Assembly (NCBI GenBank): GCA_000383355.1
Contig: KB911168.1
Span: 1-64,000, forward strand
DNA: 64,000 bases
Direction: 5' to 3'
From: Flavobacterium sp. SCGC AAA160-P02
GTDB lineage: Bacteria; Bacteroidota; Bacteroidia; Flavobacteriales; Flavobacteriaceae
The translations under genes were made by a program, and so were the position numbers. Position 1 is the first letter of the stretch. Each line of letters begins with the position of its first letter. This document shows positions 8,022 through 18,220 of this stretch, piece by piece. The notes under the pieces were generated by a model. It had not been told where the DNA came from. It saw only the letters and a program-made list of their open reading frames with translations, and ran no database searches.

Positions 8022-10529
8022 TTATTTAGGATCTAATGCCATATCTATTCTTGCAATAGCATCTTGTAAATGATATCTACTAGTAGTATTAGACGCTTTA
8101 GAAACAGCGGCTCTTATTTCGCGCTTTATTCTATTTAACTCTCCTCTTACCATTGCTTTAATATCAGACTGGCCAATATTTACAGTACTTTGTTTAAAAT
8201 ATCCACGATTTGCTCCTCGTTGATTTTTTGCCGTATTTAACAAGTAATCTAAACGATTAATATGTGCTCTTTGTAAGTTTCTTCTATAGGTATCTATTGT
8301 TTTTCCAGTATATAACTCAGACCAAACACCTTTTCTTAAGTCAGAAAACATTGCAACTAAACTGTATGCTTTAGAACCATTCATGGTTTGATTTTCTATC
8401 ATACGAGCCATTCTTCCTGAATCTAAAATATTGTATAAGGTTCTTGTTTGAACACTTCCAATTTTTTCAATTGCTCCAGAAAATTGAGTCTTCGCATAGA
8501 TGTTTTTATCAATCATCCATGTAGGCGTAGAGAACAATTCTTTATTAATGAAATTTAATGCGTTTTTTTGATGCGATTTTGCTACATGAGTGTATATATC
8601 TCCTTCCTGATTAGAAGTTTTATAATATTCATACACACCACCAATATTTGCGGTAACATGCCCCATGTATCTATTAAACTGACTGAGAATCTGTCCGTAC
8701 ATTGTAGCCATTTCATCATAATTCTCACCATCCTTTGTCGTCCATTTCTCTATATTAGGCAATATTCTTTGTAAATTTTTAATTCCATAAGAACCTGCTT
8801 TAATTGCATCATCTCCTAAATCTTCAGTTTGAGAACTTGGGTCTACAACACCTCCTGCTTGTTGATGACCAAAACGATACATTAGGTTGTCTGCTCTATC
8901 TAAAATCCATTTATTTAGTGTCGCTTTTTCATCTACAGCAGTTTTATCTAAAATTGGACGATACCCCCATTCTATGGCATGTTTGTCATAAGGTCCAATA
9001 TCTGGCATTAAGGCAACACCTTTGTCTTCTGGTTGTGCGATATAATTAAAACGAGCATAATCCATAATAGAAGGGGCTGTTCCAAATTTCTTAGTAAAGG
9101 AAGCAGATCGTAAAGAATCTACAGGATATGCAGAACTAGATCCCATATTATGAGGTAATCCAAGGGTATGGCCTACTTCATGAGAAGACACAAAACGAAC
9201 CAAGCGGCCCATCACTTCATCTTTAAATTCGATAGTTTGTGCTTCCGGATTAATTGCTGCAGTTTGAACAAAATACCAGTTACGCAATAAACTCATTACA
9301 TTATGATACCAGTTGATATCAGATTCTAAAATCTCTCCAGAACGTGGATCACTAACATGAGGCCCGTTTGCATTAGGAATAGGTGAAGCTAAATAACGAA
9401 CTACAGAATACCTTACATCTTCTGGAGACCATTCTGGATCTTCTTCTTTACTTGGTGGGTCTTTTGCTATAATTGCATTTTTAAAACCAGCAGCTTCAAA
9501 GGCAACCTGCCAATCTTCAATTCCTTGTTTAATATATTCTCTCCATACTTCAGGAGTTGCTCTATCTACATAGTAAACTATTTGTTTTTTTGGCTCTACT
9601 AATTCTCCAGCTTTAAATTTCGCAAGATCTTCTTCTTTTACTTCTAATCTCCATCTGTCTAGGTAAGTAACAGTTTTACTTCTTTGTGCATCTAAGCCAT
9701 AGTCTACCTGTCCTCTTGCAAACCAACCAACTCTTTCATCAAAATAACGTCGCTTCATAGGTACTTTTGGGAGTAAGATCATAGAATTACTCATTTCAAT
9801 AGAAATAGAACCCACACTTCCATTAGAAGGAGATTTGCTAGCGAAATAAGTTTTTACATGCCTTGTTTCTATGTTTTGAGGGTAACTGCTCACTCTGTCT
9901 ATATAAGAACGACTTTTATCAATTCTAGTAACTCCGTATCTTTTTCTGTAAAACTGTGGAAAACCTAAAGGTTTTACATCTGTAGAAAATAAAGATGTGG
10001 CATCTATTACTACAGCAGTAGTGTCTTTATTAAATGCTTTGATTGGAAATGAAAACAAAACCGGTTCAAAGTTAGAGTTTACAACTGCTTCATGTACCGG
10101 TAAAATGGTATCGGCAACAACACTGTGAGAAACAATTCGTAATAATATTTTCTTTTTTTTGCGTTCCCATCGTAAAACCTGTGTATTGGCTTTTCCTCCT
10201 CCAAAACCAATTCCATTGGCAGTTTTTGCAATTCTAGTAACCATTAACATTTCTCTATTAAGAAGAGAATCTGGAACTTCAAAAAGAAAGGTATCGTCTA
10301 AAGAGTGAACTTTAAATAACCCTTCATCTGTTTTCATTTCTTTGGTAACTACCTTTTCGTACGCTAAAATGGCACCTTTTTTTGGTTTCGGTTTAGGTTT
10401 CGGTTTTACAATTTGTTCTGTATTGCCCTTGTTTCTTTTCTTCTTTTTTTTGCGTTGTGCTTCAATATCTAATGTAAGTCCGAATAGAACCAAAACAACA
10501 AGAATTCTTGAGAGTATTTTTTGAATCAT
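8022..10529 (-). CDS. secreted zinc-dependent metalloprotease (DUF5117/DUF5118 type)
   Basis: Large metzincin-like protein of 835 residues. An N-terminal signal peptide (about residues 1-24, ending near DIEAQ) is followed by a very basic lysine-rich stretch and a PKPKPKPK linker. The zinc motif HEVGHTLGLPH, of HExxHxxGxxH form, lies near residue 450. This matches the zinc-dependent metalloproteases annotated with DUF5117 and DUF5118 domains in Bacteroidetes. It is likely exported and acts on extracytoplasmic protein; the substrate is unknown. It lies 52 bases downstream of the DUF5916 gene on the same strand. Confidence 0.9.
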   Translation of the reverse strand: MIQKILSRILVVLVLFGLTLDIEAQRKKKKKRNKGNTEQIVKPKPKPKPKKGAILAYEKVVTKEMKTDEGLFKVHSLDDTFLFEVPDSLLNREMLMVTRIAKTANGIGFGGGKANTQVLRWERKKKKILLRIVSHSVVADTILPVHEAVVNSNFEPVLFSFPIKAFNKDTTAVVIDATSLFSTDVKPLGFPQFYRKRYGVTRIDKSRSYIDRVSSYPQNIETRHVKTYFASKSPSNGSVGSISIEMSNSMILLPKVPMKRRYFDERVGWFARGQVDYGLDAQRSKTVTYLDRWRLEVKEEDLAKFKAGELVEPKKQIVYYVDRATPEVWREYIKQGIEDWQVAFEAAGFKNAIIAKDPPSKEEDPEWSPEDVRYSVVRYLASPIPNANGPHVSDPRSGEILESDINWYHNVMSLLRNWYFVQTAAINPEAQTIEFKDEVMGRLVRFVSSHEVGHTLGLPHNMGSSSAYPVDSLRSASFTKKFGTAPSIMDYARFNYIAQPEDKGVALMPDIGPYDKHAIEWGYRPILDKTAVDEKATLNKWILDRADNLMYRFGHQQAGGVVDPSSQTEDLGDDAIKAGSYGIKNLQRILPNIEKWTTKDGENYDEMATMYGQILSQFNRYMGHVTANIGGVYEYYKTSNQEGDIYTHVAKSHQKNALNFINKELFSTPTWMIDKNIYAKTQFSGAIEKIGSVQTRTLYNILDSGRMARMIENQTMNGSKAYSLVAMFSDLRKGVWSELYTGKTIDTYRRNLQRAHINRLDYLLNTAKNQRGANRGYFKQSTVNIGQSDIKAMVRGELNRIKREIRAAVSKASNTTSRYHLQDAIARIDMALDPK

Positions 10530-10581
10530 AATGGGTTGTTATTAATTAATAAAATTGAGTTTCATAAATTGCTATTTATAT

Positions 10582-12777
10582 CTAAATATTTAACCAGTAG
10601 GTAAATTTTAAGTTTAATGATCTAAATCTTGGGCTAAAAACAGTGGTAGAATAATTATCATTATAGACTAAAAACAAATCAGATAACGGAGCTACTCTCC
10701 ACTGAAATCTCGTATTGATACTGAAATTTTCTCTTTGTGTACTATATTGAAAAAAAGTAGACCAAAACATGTTTTTAGTGAAAGTGATGTCTATTTTTGG
10801 ACCAATCAACCAGATAGAGGCGTCTGGATATGGATCGGGTAAATCTATTTTATCGTAATTCATTTGAATAGATCCAGAAAAATAAGGTTGTAATCTTAAG
10901 GATAGAGATGATTCTAGAGAATATTTATTTCCGTTAAAAAACTGCCCCACAGAAGGATTAATTCTATAAGATACTTTTTTACGTTGGTCAGATCTAAAAC
11001 TTACTTCAAAACTTGTGTAATAATAATTTTGATCTGCAGGTAAAGGAATTGCGTCGTCTGTTCTTGTAGGATCAAATTCGTCATATAATTTTACGTATCT
11101 ATTAAACATTTGAAAACGCAATTGAGAACTGTTTTGAAAATTTGCTTCCCAAGTGCTAATAATAGTATAATCAGAGTTTTCAAAATCTAATTCTGGACGC
11201 CAAATAGAAATGGGCATAACTGAAAACGAATGACGTTGAATTTTTCCTTTCTTAGGCCAAAATTTTAATTCAATTTGTGGATTTATTTTGAGAATATCAG
11301 TTCTTCTAATAAAGCCTAGATCTGATCTAAAATCATCAGCTATAAAAATTCCACTAAGACGAACATTTAAAAATCTATTGTTAAATTGGGTTCTAAAGCC
11401 AGCTGAAAAATCATTAGAGCTTATTCCTGGAGAAAATGATTTATGAAAGAAATATTTACCACTCCAAGTATTGTCTTTAGAAGCTAAGCTATAATCTATC
11501 CCTAAAACTCTGTTATAGGTGTCTTCCTCGTCTAGAAAATCATACTCTTTGGTTGCTTGTTTGTTAATGAATAGCACACTAATATTAGATCTGCTAAATA
11601 CTTTATGTTGAAGGGAAATAACTGAATTGTTAACAGTTGGAATTTCGTTGGCAATATCTTCGTCTGTTTGCATGCTTAAAATACCAAGACGTAAATCATT
11701 GGTAATCTTACCGCTTAATCGAACACCTGCAATGATTCTATTTTCGATATTTTCGTCATCGATATTTTTTGCTATACCAATACGTCTAGAAAAAAAAGGA
11801 TTTGAATCTCTGCCATCTCCAAAACTGCCAAATAAATCACTATTTTCAATAAAAAACTGTCTTCGTTCCGGAAGTCCAACTTCAAATCGTGTTAAATTTG
11901 TGACCTGCTGATCTACTTCTACTTGCGAGAAATCTGGGTTTAATGTAAGGTCTAAATTCATGCTATTAGCAATCGTTAACTTCGCATCTCCTCCAATTTT
12001 AAAACTACTGGTATTTTCGTTATTCTCAAAATCTTTGGCAGTCATTGTATTTACAAAAGGAATGATAGAAACAGGAGACTTAGACTTACCTAAAGGTCGG
12101 TCAAAAATAAGGTCACCCATAAAAGCTAGGTTGTAAATATTTTGATTTTGAGGGATATTTATCCAAGTGTTTCTTTCATTATCCTGTGTGTCAAAGTGAT
12201 AGCTGTTAAATCGCCATTTAGTTTCTCCTTCTTTATATTTAAAAGCAGACAGAGGAATTTTCCATTCTAAGATATAATGATCATCATGAATTACAGATTC
12301 TCCTAACCACTTGGTATCCCAAGCACTATTAAAACCTTGTCTTTCATTCCCACCTCCAGAGAGTAATATCTCTCTTCGAACCCCGTATGGGTTTGAGCCA
12401 AAGACAAACGCATTAGTTCCGTCATTAAAAGTATCGAAGAGGAGCGTTACACTGTCATTAGCGCCACCTCTAAAATCTCTACGTAAGGAAGGAATTATAT
12501 AATCTTTTCCTTTGGCATATACTTTTATTCCAACATATAAATTTCTGTCGCTAAACATAAACTTAATTTCAACCTGTCTTTTAGCCTGTGCTGTGTCTGT
12601 TGGGAAATACTGATAAAAATTAGTAGCTGGTGCTACTGCTTCCCATGAAGTTTCATCTAAAACACCATCAATTTTAATTTCATCATCGGTGTATTTTGCA
12701 AGTACAGACTTGTTTGAGGTTTGTGAAAAAACACAAAAACACATAAAAAAAATAGGAATAAAAATATTTTTCATCAA
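10582..12777 (-). CDS. CBM9-like/DUF5916 exported protein
   Basis: A signal peptide (about residues 1-18, ending CVFSQ) is followed by a family-9 carbohydrate-binding-like domain (about 25-230; IDGVLDETSWEAVAPATNF is its typical opening). The long DUF5916 region is rich in alternating hydrophobic strands such as KYFFHKSFSPG and LRLQPYFSGSIQMNYD and ends aromatic (FTYWLNI), which suggests an outer-membrane beta-barrel. Its 731 residues are normal for the family. The function is undefined; carbohydrate or cell-surface interaction is inferred from the CBM9-like fold. It is co-directional with the downstream metalloprotease. Confidence 0.85.
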   Translation of the reverse strand: MMKNIFIPIFFMCFCVFSQTSNKSVLAKYTDDEIKIDGVLDETSWEAVAPATNFYQYFPTDTAQAKRQVEIKFMFSDRNLYVGIKVYAKGKDYIIPSLRRDFRGGANDSVTLLFDTFNDGTNAFVFGSNPYGVRREILLSGGGNERQGFNSAWDTKWLGESVIHDDHYILEWKIPLSAFKYKEGETKWRFNSYHFDTQDNERNTWINIPQNQNIYNLAFMGDLIFDRPLGKSKSPVSIIPFVNTMTAKDFENNENTSSFKIGGDAKLTIANSMNLDLTLNPDFSQVEVDQQVTNLTRFEVGLPERRQFFIENSDLFGSFGDGRDSNPFFSRRIGIAKNIDDENIENRIIAGVRLSGKITNDLRLGILSMQTDEDIANEIPTVNNSVISLQHKVFSRSNISVLFINKQATKEYDFLDEEDTYNRVLGIDYSLASKDNTWSGKYFFHKSFSPGISSNDFSAGFRTQFNNRFLNVRLSGIFIADDFRSDLGFIRRTDILKINPQIELKFWPKKGKIQRHSFSVMPISIWRPELDFENSDYTIISTWEANFQNSSQLRFQMFNRYVKLYDEFDPTRTDDAIPLPADQNYYYTSFEVSFRSDQRKKVSYRINPSVGQFFNGNKYSLESSLSLRLQPYFSGSIQMNYDKIDLPDPYPDASIWLIGPKIDITFTKNMFWSTFFQYSTQRENFSINTRFQWRVAPLSDLFLVYNDNYSTTVFSPRFRSLNLKFTYWLNI

Positions 12778-12964
12778 GTAAAATATGTTTTAATACAAGT
12801 TAAAAATACCTACTTGTAAAACGAAATGAAATTATAATTAAACTTTAAGTAATTTTCATAAATTTTAGTTAAAATTTACAGTATAATTCTTTTAAAATTT
12901 GTGAGCTATTGGGTGCTTTTTTTAGATATAAGAACTAGTTTAAATCACACATTTTAAAACAAAA

Positions 12965-12991
12965 AAAATCAGACTGATGAAGTCTGATTTT
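12965..12991 (-). terminator. terminator of the P5C dehydrogenase gene
   Basis: AAAATCAGACT (12965-12975) and AGTCTGATTTT (12981-12991) form an 11-bp perfect stem with a 5-base loop. On the minus strand it follows the dehydrogenase stop at 13014 by about 23 bases and ends in a T-run. The rest of 12778-13013 shows nothing else I can support. Confidence 0.85.
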
Positions 12992-13013
12992 TTTAATGAA
13001 TATATGTTTCTAA

Positions 13014-14639
13014 TTACGAAAGAAACGGATATCTGTAATCTGTGGCTGGCGTAAAAGTTTCTTTAATTAATCTAGGTGATACCCAGCGAAGTAAATTTTG
13101 TGGAGAACCTGCCTTATCGTTTGTTCCTGATGCTCTGGCTCCACCAAATGGCTGTTGCCCTACTACTGCACCGGATGGTTTGTCATTAATATAGAAGTTT
13201 CCTGCACAATTTTCTAGAAGGTTGGTTGCCTCAGTAATGGCATATCTGTCTGTAGAGAAAATTGCTCCTGTTAATGCATATTCTGAGGTCGCGTCTACCA
13301 GTGCTAGGGTGTCTAGCCATGTAGCATCTTCATAAACATAAATGGTAACTACAGGGCCAAATAACTCTGTACACATGGTTGTATACTTCGGGTCTTTGGT
13401 TAAAATTATCGTAGGTTCTATAAAATATCCTTTAGACTTATCATAGTTTCCACCTGCAATAATTTCTGCATTAGCATCTGTTTTTACACTGTCTATGTAT
13501 GAGGATAATTTATCAAAAGAACCTTCATGAATGACAGCTGTAATAAAATTACTCATGTCTTCTGGTGAGCCCATTTTAAAAGTAGCTAGATCTTCTTTTA
13601 CATAGTTTATGGTTTCCTCTGCCATTGATTTTGGTAAATATATTCTAGAGGCAGCAGAACATTTTTGACCCTGAAATTCAAAAGCTCCTCGAGAAATACC
13701 AGTTGCTACTTGTTTTGCATTTGCAGAAGGATGTGCAATAATAAAATCTTTACCTCCTGTTTCTCCAACAATTTTTGGATATGTTTTGTAAATGTGAATA
13801 TTTTCTCCAATCTTTTTCCATATATCTTTGAATACATGAGTAGATCCAGTAAAATGAATACCAGCAAAATCTGGACTTGCCAAAACCGTGTCTGTAATCA
13901 TTACAGGGTCTCCATATACCATATTAATAACTCCATCTGGTACCCCAGCTTCTTGAAAAATATCCATCAACACTTTTGCTGAAAATATTTGATGATCAGA
14001 AGGTTTCCAAACAACAGTATTTCCCATTAAAGCAGCACTTGCTGGCAAGTTTCCTGCAATAGCTGTAAAGTTAAATGGTGTAATGGCATAGATAAAACCT
14101 TCTAAAGGACGATACTCTACACGATTCCAAACTCCTTCTGAAGAATCTGGTTGTTCTTCATATATTTGAGACATAAATTCTACATTGAATCGTAAAAAAT
14201 CTATGTATTCACAAGCAGCATCTATTTCAGCCTGATATACAGTTTTAGATTGAGCAATCATGGTTGCCGCATTTATTTTTGCTCGGTATGGGCCAGCCAC
14301 TAACTCAGCAGCTTTTAAAAATATGGCAGCTCTTTGTTCCCATGGCATTTGAGACCACTGCTTTCTTGCTTCTAATGCAGCATTTATAGCATTTTCTACG
14401 TGTATTTTTTCTCCTAAGTGATACTGACCAACAACATGTTGATGATCATGAGGAGGTGTCATATTATTTGTATTTCCTGTTCTAACTTCTTCTTTTCCAA
14501 TATACATTGGAACATCTACTGATCCGTTAAAATAAGCAGCATATTGTTTTGCAACCGCTGCTCTTTCTGGTGATCCAGGAGCATATGATTTTACAGTTTC
14601 ATTTATTGCAGTTGGTACTTGAAAAAAACCTTTTCCCAT
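13014..14639 (-). CDS. pruA: L-glutamate gamma-semialdehyde (P5C) dehydrogenase
   Basis: NAD-dependent aldehyde dehydrogenase that oxidises glutamate semialdehyde to glutamate in proline and arginine catabolism. Family motifs are present: ITPFNFTAIAGNLPASAAL, the NAD-site GSTHVFKDIW, and the catalytic cysteine in FEFQGQKCSAASRIY. The length of 541 residues and the N-terminus match the free-standing (ALDH4-like) form rather than bifunctional PutA. No proline dehydrogenase gene is adjacent. A TAAGTTTG -7 element lies 42-49 bases upstream, and a terminator follows. Confidence 0.95.
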   Translation of the reverse strand: MGKGFFQVPTAINETVKSYAPGSPERAAVAKQYAAYFNGSVDVPMYIGKEEVRTGNTNNMTPPHDHQHVVGQYHLGEKIHVENAINAALEARKQWSQMPWEQRAAIFLKAAELVAGPYRAKINAATMIAQSKTVYQAEIDAACEYIDFLRFNVEFMSQIYEEQPDSSEGVWNRVEYRPLEGFIYAITPFNFTAIAGNLPASAALMGNTVVWKPSDHQIFSAKVLMDIFQEAGVPDGVINMVYGDPVMITDTVLASPDFAGIHFTGSTHVFKDIWKKIGENIHIYKTYPKIVGETGGKDFIIAHPSANAKQVATGISRGAFEFQGQKCSAASRIYLPKSMAEETINYVKEDLATFKMGSPEDMSNFITAVIHEGSFDKLSSYIDSVKTDANAEIIAGGNYDKSKGYFIEPTIILTKDPKYTTMCTELFGPVVTIYVYEDATWLDTLALVDATSEYALTGAIFSTDRYAITEATNLLENCAGNFYINDKPSGAVVGQQPFGGARASGTNDKAGSPQNLLRWVSPRLIKETFTPATDYRYPFLS

Positions 14640-14944
14640 TTTATGTGTTTTTAAGTTGTAATCGACTAATTTTTATGGTACAAACTTACAACTTATTTGT
14701 TAGTTTTTTGATACTCTTAAAACAACAGTCACCTATATTATAAACACTTTTTAGTATGTGTACACTTCTCTATTTACCTCTCAAAAAAAGTAAATTTATT
14801 TTAACTTCTAACAGAGATAAAAGTTTGGCAAGAAAGACAATTTTATTCAAAAAATATCTAGAGAATGGGCTGGAAACCACTTATCCAAAAAATGAGCAGA
14901 GGTGTTGTTGTGAAAAATATATTAACTGAAGACAACTCTGTTCA
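14640..14944. other. intergenic region between pruA and apaG
   Basis: A 305-bp A+T-rich spacer. It holds the pruA -7 element at 14681-14688. I see no RNA gene, credible small ORF, repeat or clear terminator; frames read here are antisense to apaG or pruA. Confidence 0.5.
14681..14688 (-). promoter_or_regulatory. -7 element of the pruA promoter
   Basis: On the minus strand TAAGTTTG is an exact TAnnTTTG match 42 bases upstream of the pruA ATG. A matching -33 TTTG is not evident. Confidence 0.45.
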
Positions 14945-15334
14945 TCAGTTTAATGATGCTATAGTTGATAGATTAAATGTAGGGATTGTAACTTTAAAAC
15001 TAGTTTTATTTCGGATGTTTTCCATGGTAAAAAAACCACTCATAGCTCCAATGTTTGATTGTAAAAAAGTTCCTGATTTATAGGTGTAAGATTCTTGTGG
15101 AGATAAGATTGGAGTTTCACCAACAACACCCTTGCCATCTACAAATTCTTTGTAATTTAATGCGTCGAATATTTCCCAGTGTCTTTCAATTAATTGAACA
15201 GTATCTAAAGAGTTATTTTCGATAGTAATTTCATAACTAAAGGTGTAATAATCTAGTTCGTTTTCCTGAATAAATCCCTCTTCTTTTGTTTTTACCGAAA
15301 TTTTAATCCCTTTTGTAATTTGTTGAACCGTCAT
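14945..15334 (-). CDS. apaG: ApaG family protein
   Basis: Single fibronectin-III-like beta-sandwich domain of 129 residues. The diagnostic stretch is GVVGETPILSPQESYTYKSG followed by IGAMSGFFTM, matching ApaG (also called the Co2+/Mg2+ efflux-associated protein). The N-terminus TKGIKISVKT and the central NNSLDTVQLIERHWEI also fit. Bacterial ApaG mutants have altered cobalt resistance and Ap4A metabolism, but the biochemical role is unresolved. It is monocistronic in appearance, between pruA and the DUF5103 gene. Confidence 0.93.
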   Translation of the reverse strand: MTVQQITKGIKISVKTKEEGFIQENELDYYTFSYEITIENNSLDTVQLIERHWEIFDALNYKEFVDGKGVVGETPILSPQESYTYKSGTFLQSNIGAMSGFFTMENIRNKTSFKVTIPTFNLSTIASLN

Positions 15335-15420
15335 CTAGCTAATGTAGTATTTTTGTGTTAAAAATCCAACATATATTAACGATCTCAACTATTAATAAGA
15401 AACTCTCTTTTTTCTCGGGA

Positions 15421-16653
15421 TTAACGCTCTCCTTCAAACTGAATAGTGCCTACTCCAATTACTCGGTCAAATAATGCTCCAAAAGCTTTATGATAAACAA
15501 TAACTGTATACATGTTTTCAGTTTCAGAAAAATTTCCTCTAATTTCAGATTCAGAAATTATAGTATCCCAAGATTTTGTCACAAAGGTGTAATTGTAAAA
15601 TCCTTGTTTTAATAAAAAGTTAGCATTGTAGTAGTTTGTAGAAGGATCAAAAATCATTTTATTTTCCTCTGTAAGACTAAAGTTGTTAAAAGCACCATAG
15701 ACATACACTTCTTTATCTGCAACCTCTTGTCCAACTTTTAGCGAGAAATACATCATTGCATAATCTGCTTCTGTTTTTGTGTTTGTTGCCTCAATATTTC
15801 TAACAATAAATTGACCGTTAATATCTGGATTGTAAGTGTAAGATTTTAATCCTCTATTAACATAAGGATACAAATAGTTGTGATAGATTTCTTTGCGTTC
15901 TGATTTTGCAATATTTACGCTGGCATTTCTTATATTTTTATTGTCAAAAAACAAATATTCATTACCTCCCCAAAAATTAGTCTTTTTAGGATATTTGTAA
16001 ACTAGTTGATTGGGCTTGTAAAATTGGGGCTGAATCTTAGTAATTGCTGTTTTCCAATTTTCATTTTGTAAAATGGCAACGTGAATTTCTTGACTTGGGT
16101 TGTTGATTTGAAGCTGAGAATAATTCACCAAGAATTGAACAGTTTGTTCTTTACCCATATTTTTTGTATTTCTACTTCTGCTTGCAGAAACACCAACAGT
16201 AGCAATATTTTCATACAAGGTAAATTTTCTTGTAAAAACAAGCTCTCCAACGTCATCCAAAATAGAAAGAAGATAATTTCCACTTTTTGTGATTCTAGTA
16301 TTTTGGTTAGGAAATTGAACTGAATAATGTGTGTAGTTTTGAAATGTATTAAAAGAATTCTCTACATTAAAAATGACATTAGACTGAAAACCGTTAATGT
16401 ATTGATTAGAAATTAGGCTACTCTTTTTCCAGTCATGAGTCATTAGCTCTATTTTGTAATAATACTCTTTTTGATCTCCATCTAAATCATCAAAGTTTAA
16501 TTCTAGTGTATTTCCTAGAGGAATAATGTGATTAAAAGTGGTTTCATTTAGGGGTTGAAGTTGAATAGATTTGATATTAGAGGGCGCTGTTTTTTGAGCA
16601 TTAAGTATGCTGAAGATTGAAAGGAAGAAAAAAGAGATAAAGATGTTTTTCAT
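15421..16653 (-). CDS. DUF5103 protein, type IX secretion system plug family
   Basis: An exported protein of 410 residues with a signal peptide at about 1-19 (ending NAQ). The DUF5103 pattern includes NTLELNFDDLDGDQKEYYYK near the N-terminus and TNFWGGNEYLFFD in the middle. DUF5103 proteins are described as the plug that closes the SprA translocon of the type IX secretion system from the periplasmic side. A T9SS cargo protein at 28110 in this window supports an active system. It is divergent from the nqr operon. Confidence 0.82.
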   Translation of the reverse strand: MKNIFISFFFLSIFSILNAQKTAPSNIKSIQLQPLNETTFNHIIPLGNTLELNFDDLDGDQKEYYYKIELMTHDWKKSSLISNQYINGFQSNVIFNVENSFNTFQNYTHYSVQFPNQNTRITKSGNYLLSILDDVGELVFTRKFTLYENIATVGVSASRSRNTKNMGKEQTVQFLVNYSQLQINNPSQEIHVAILQNENWKTAITKIQPQFYKPNQLVYKYPKKTNFWGGNEYLFFDNKNIRNASVNIAKSERKEIYHNYLYPYVNRGLKSYTYNPDINGQFIVRNIEATNTKTEADYAMMYFSLKVGQEVADKEVYVYGAFNNFSLTEENKMIFDPSTNYYNANFLLKQGFYNYTFVTKSWDTIISESEIRGNFSETENMYTVIVYHKAFGALFDRVIGVGTIQFEGER

Positions 16654-16785
16654 AAAAAATCTATCGTTTTATTGTTAGAATCACAAAGTGTATTTTCTGC
16701 AAATTTAATCAATATAAAACAAGATGAATAATACGTCTATTTAGAATAATTATAAATAAGTTTAAATAGCTAATTTAAACCTTCA

Positions 16786-16821
16786 TTTGTTCTAACATCC
16801 TATGCAAAATCTTTAAATTTG
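16786..16821 (+). promoter_or_regulatory. nqr operon promoter candidate
   Basis: TAAATTTG at 16814-16821 matches the -7 consensus exactly, 36 bases upstream of the nqrA ATG. TTTG at 16786-16789 is a possible -33 element, though the 24-base spacer is longer than usual. Confidence 0.5.
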
Positions 16822-16857
16822 CATGATTTTTTTAGATAACTAAATTTCGAAAGTAAC

Positions 16858-18207
16858 ATGTCAAAAGACATTCGTATAAAAAAAGGTTTAGACATTAAAC
16901 TAGTTGGTGAAGCAGTCCAAACAACTAGTACTATAGCTGTAAAAGGTGTGTTTGCCCTAAAACCAGAAGACTTTCACGGAATCGTCCCAAAACTTATAGC
17001 AAAAGAAGGAGCTGAAGTACAGGCAGGAGAATCGCTTTTTTATTCAAAAAGTGATGATCGTATCTTGTTTTCTAGCCCAGTAAGCGGAAAAGTAACGGAG
17101 ATTATTCGTGGAGCAAAACGCAAGATCGTTAGCATTAAGATTACTGCTGACGGAAAACAATCATACAAAGATTTTGGAAAACAAGATGTAGAGAAGATGT
17201 CTGCAGAAGAAGTCAAAAATCATTTATTCAACTCAGGTTGTTGGCCGTTTGTAAAGCAGCGTCCATTTGATGTGATTGCAAATCCAAATCAAGCGCCAAA
17301 ATCAATTTTTATTTCAGCATATGCAAGTTCGCCATTAGCTGCTGATTATGATTATACCTTGGCTGGAAAAGAAAAAGAATTACAAGCAGCAATTACAGCA
17401 ATTTCTAAATTAACAAAAGGAAGCGTTCATGTTTCTGTTGGGAAAGATTCAAATTCGCCATTTGCTGGTCTAAAAAACATAGAACTTCATAAAGTTTCTG
17501 GACCACATCCAGTAGGAAATGTAAGTACTCAAATTTCACAAATAGATCCTTTAAACAAGGGAGAAGTAGTGTGGATTATAAGTCCGCAAGATCTTCTAGT
17601 TATTGGTGAATTATTATTAACAGGAAATTTTAACATCACTAGAACTTTAGCGTTAACAGGTTCTCAATTTGAGAAACCAGCCTATGTTACTGTAGTTGCA
17701 GGAGCATCTATTTCAGCTATCGTAGCAAAAAACATCAATACAGACAACGCAAGAATTATTAGTGGAAACGTATTGTCTGGAACGCAAGTTTCTGAAGATG
17801 GTTTTTTAGGCTATTATGACAATCAAATTACAGCAATTCCAGAAGGAGATGATTATGAGTTTTTTGGATGGAATAAGCCTGTCTTTAATAAGATTTCTCC
17901 ATCTAGAGCCTTAACCTTTTCTTGGTTAACTCCAAAGAAAAAATATGATCTAAACACCAATACAAACGGAGAGCACAGAGCATTTGTAGTTACTGGTTCT
18001 TATGAGAATGTATTTCCTTTAGACATGTTTCCATTACAATTCTTAAAAGCGTGTATGTATCTAGATTTAGATGAGATGGAAAATTTAGGAGGTTATGAAG
18101 TAGCTCCTGAAGATTTTGCATTAACAGAATTTATCTGTGTTTCTAAACAGCCACATCAGAAGATTGTGAGAGAAGGGTTAGATTTAATGAAAGAAGAATT
18201 AGGCTAA
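16858..18207 (+). CDS. nqrA: Na+-NQR subunit A
   Basis: Peripheral, cytoplasm-facing subunit of the sodium-pumping NADH:quinone oxidoreductase, involved in quinone binding. The N-terminal biotinyl/lipoyl-like fold (GEAVQTTSTIAVKG, then AEVQAGESLFYSK) and the later LSGTQVSEDGFLGYYDNQI are typical. Its 449 residues match the family. It opens the operon nqrA-B-C-[ASST-like]-D-E-F, with a candidate promoter 36 bases upstream. No membrane segment is visible, as expected. Confidence 0.97.
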   Translation: MSKDIRIKKGLDIKLVGEAVQTTSTIAVKGVFALKPEDFHGIVPKLIAKEGAEVQAGESLFYSKSDDRILFSSPVSGKVTEIIRGAKRKIVSIKITADGKQSYKDFGKQDVEKMSAEEVKNHLFNSGCWPFVKQRPFDVIANPNQAPKSIFISAYASSPLAADYDYTLAGKEKELQAAITAISKLTKGSVHVSVGKDSNSPFAGLKNIELHKVSGPHPVGNVSTQISQIDPLNKGEVVWIISPQDLLVIGELLLTGNFNITRTLALTGSQFEKPAYVTVVAGASISAIVAKNINTDNARIISGNVLSGTQVSEDGFLGYYDNQITAIPEGDDYEFFGWNKPVFNKISPSRALTFSWLTPKKKYDLNTNTNGEHRAFVVTGSYENVFPLDMFPLQFLKACMYLDLDEMENLGGYEVAPEDFALTEFICVSKQPHQKIVREGLDLMKEELG

Positions 18208-18220
18208 AAATAGATATAAT

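Noticed and set aside
13665..13982. 105-codon plus-strand ORF
   Set aside because: Antisense shadow of the well-supported pruA gene with improbable composition.
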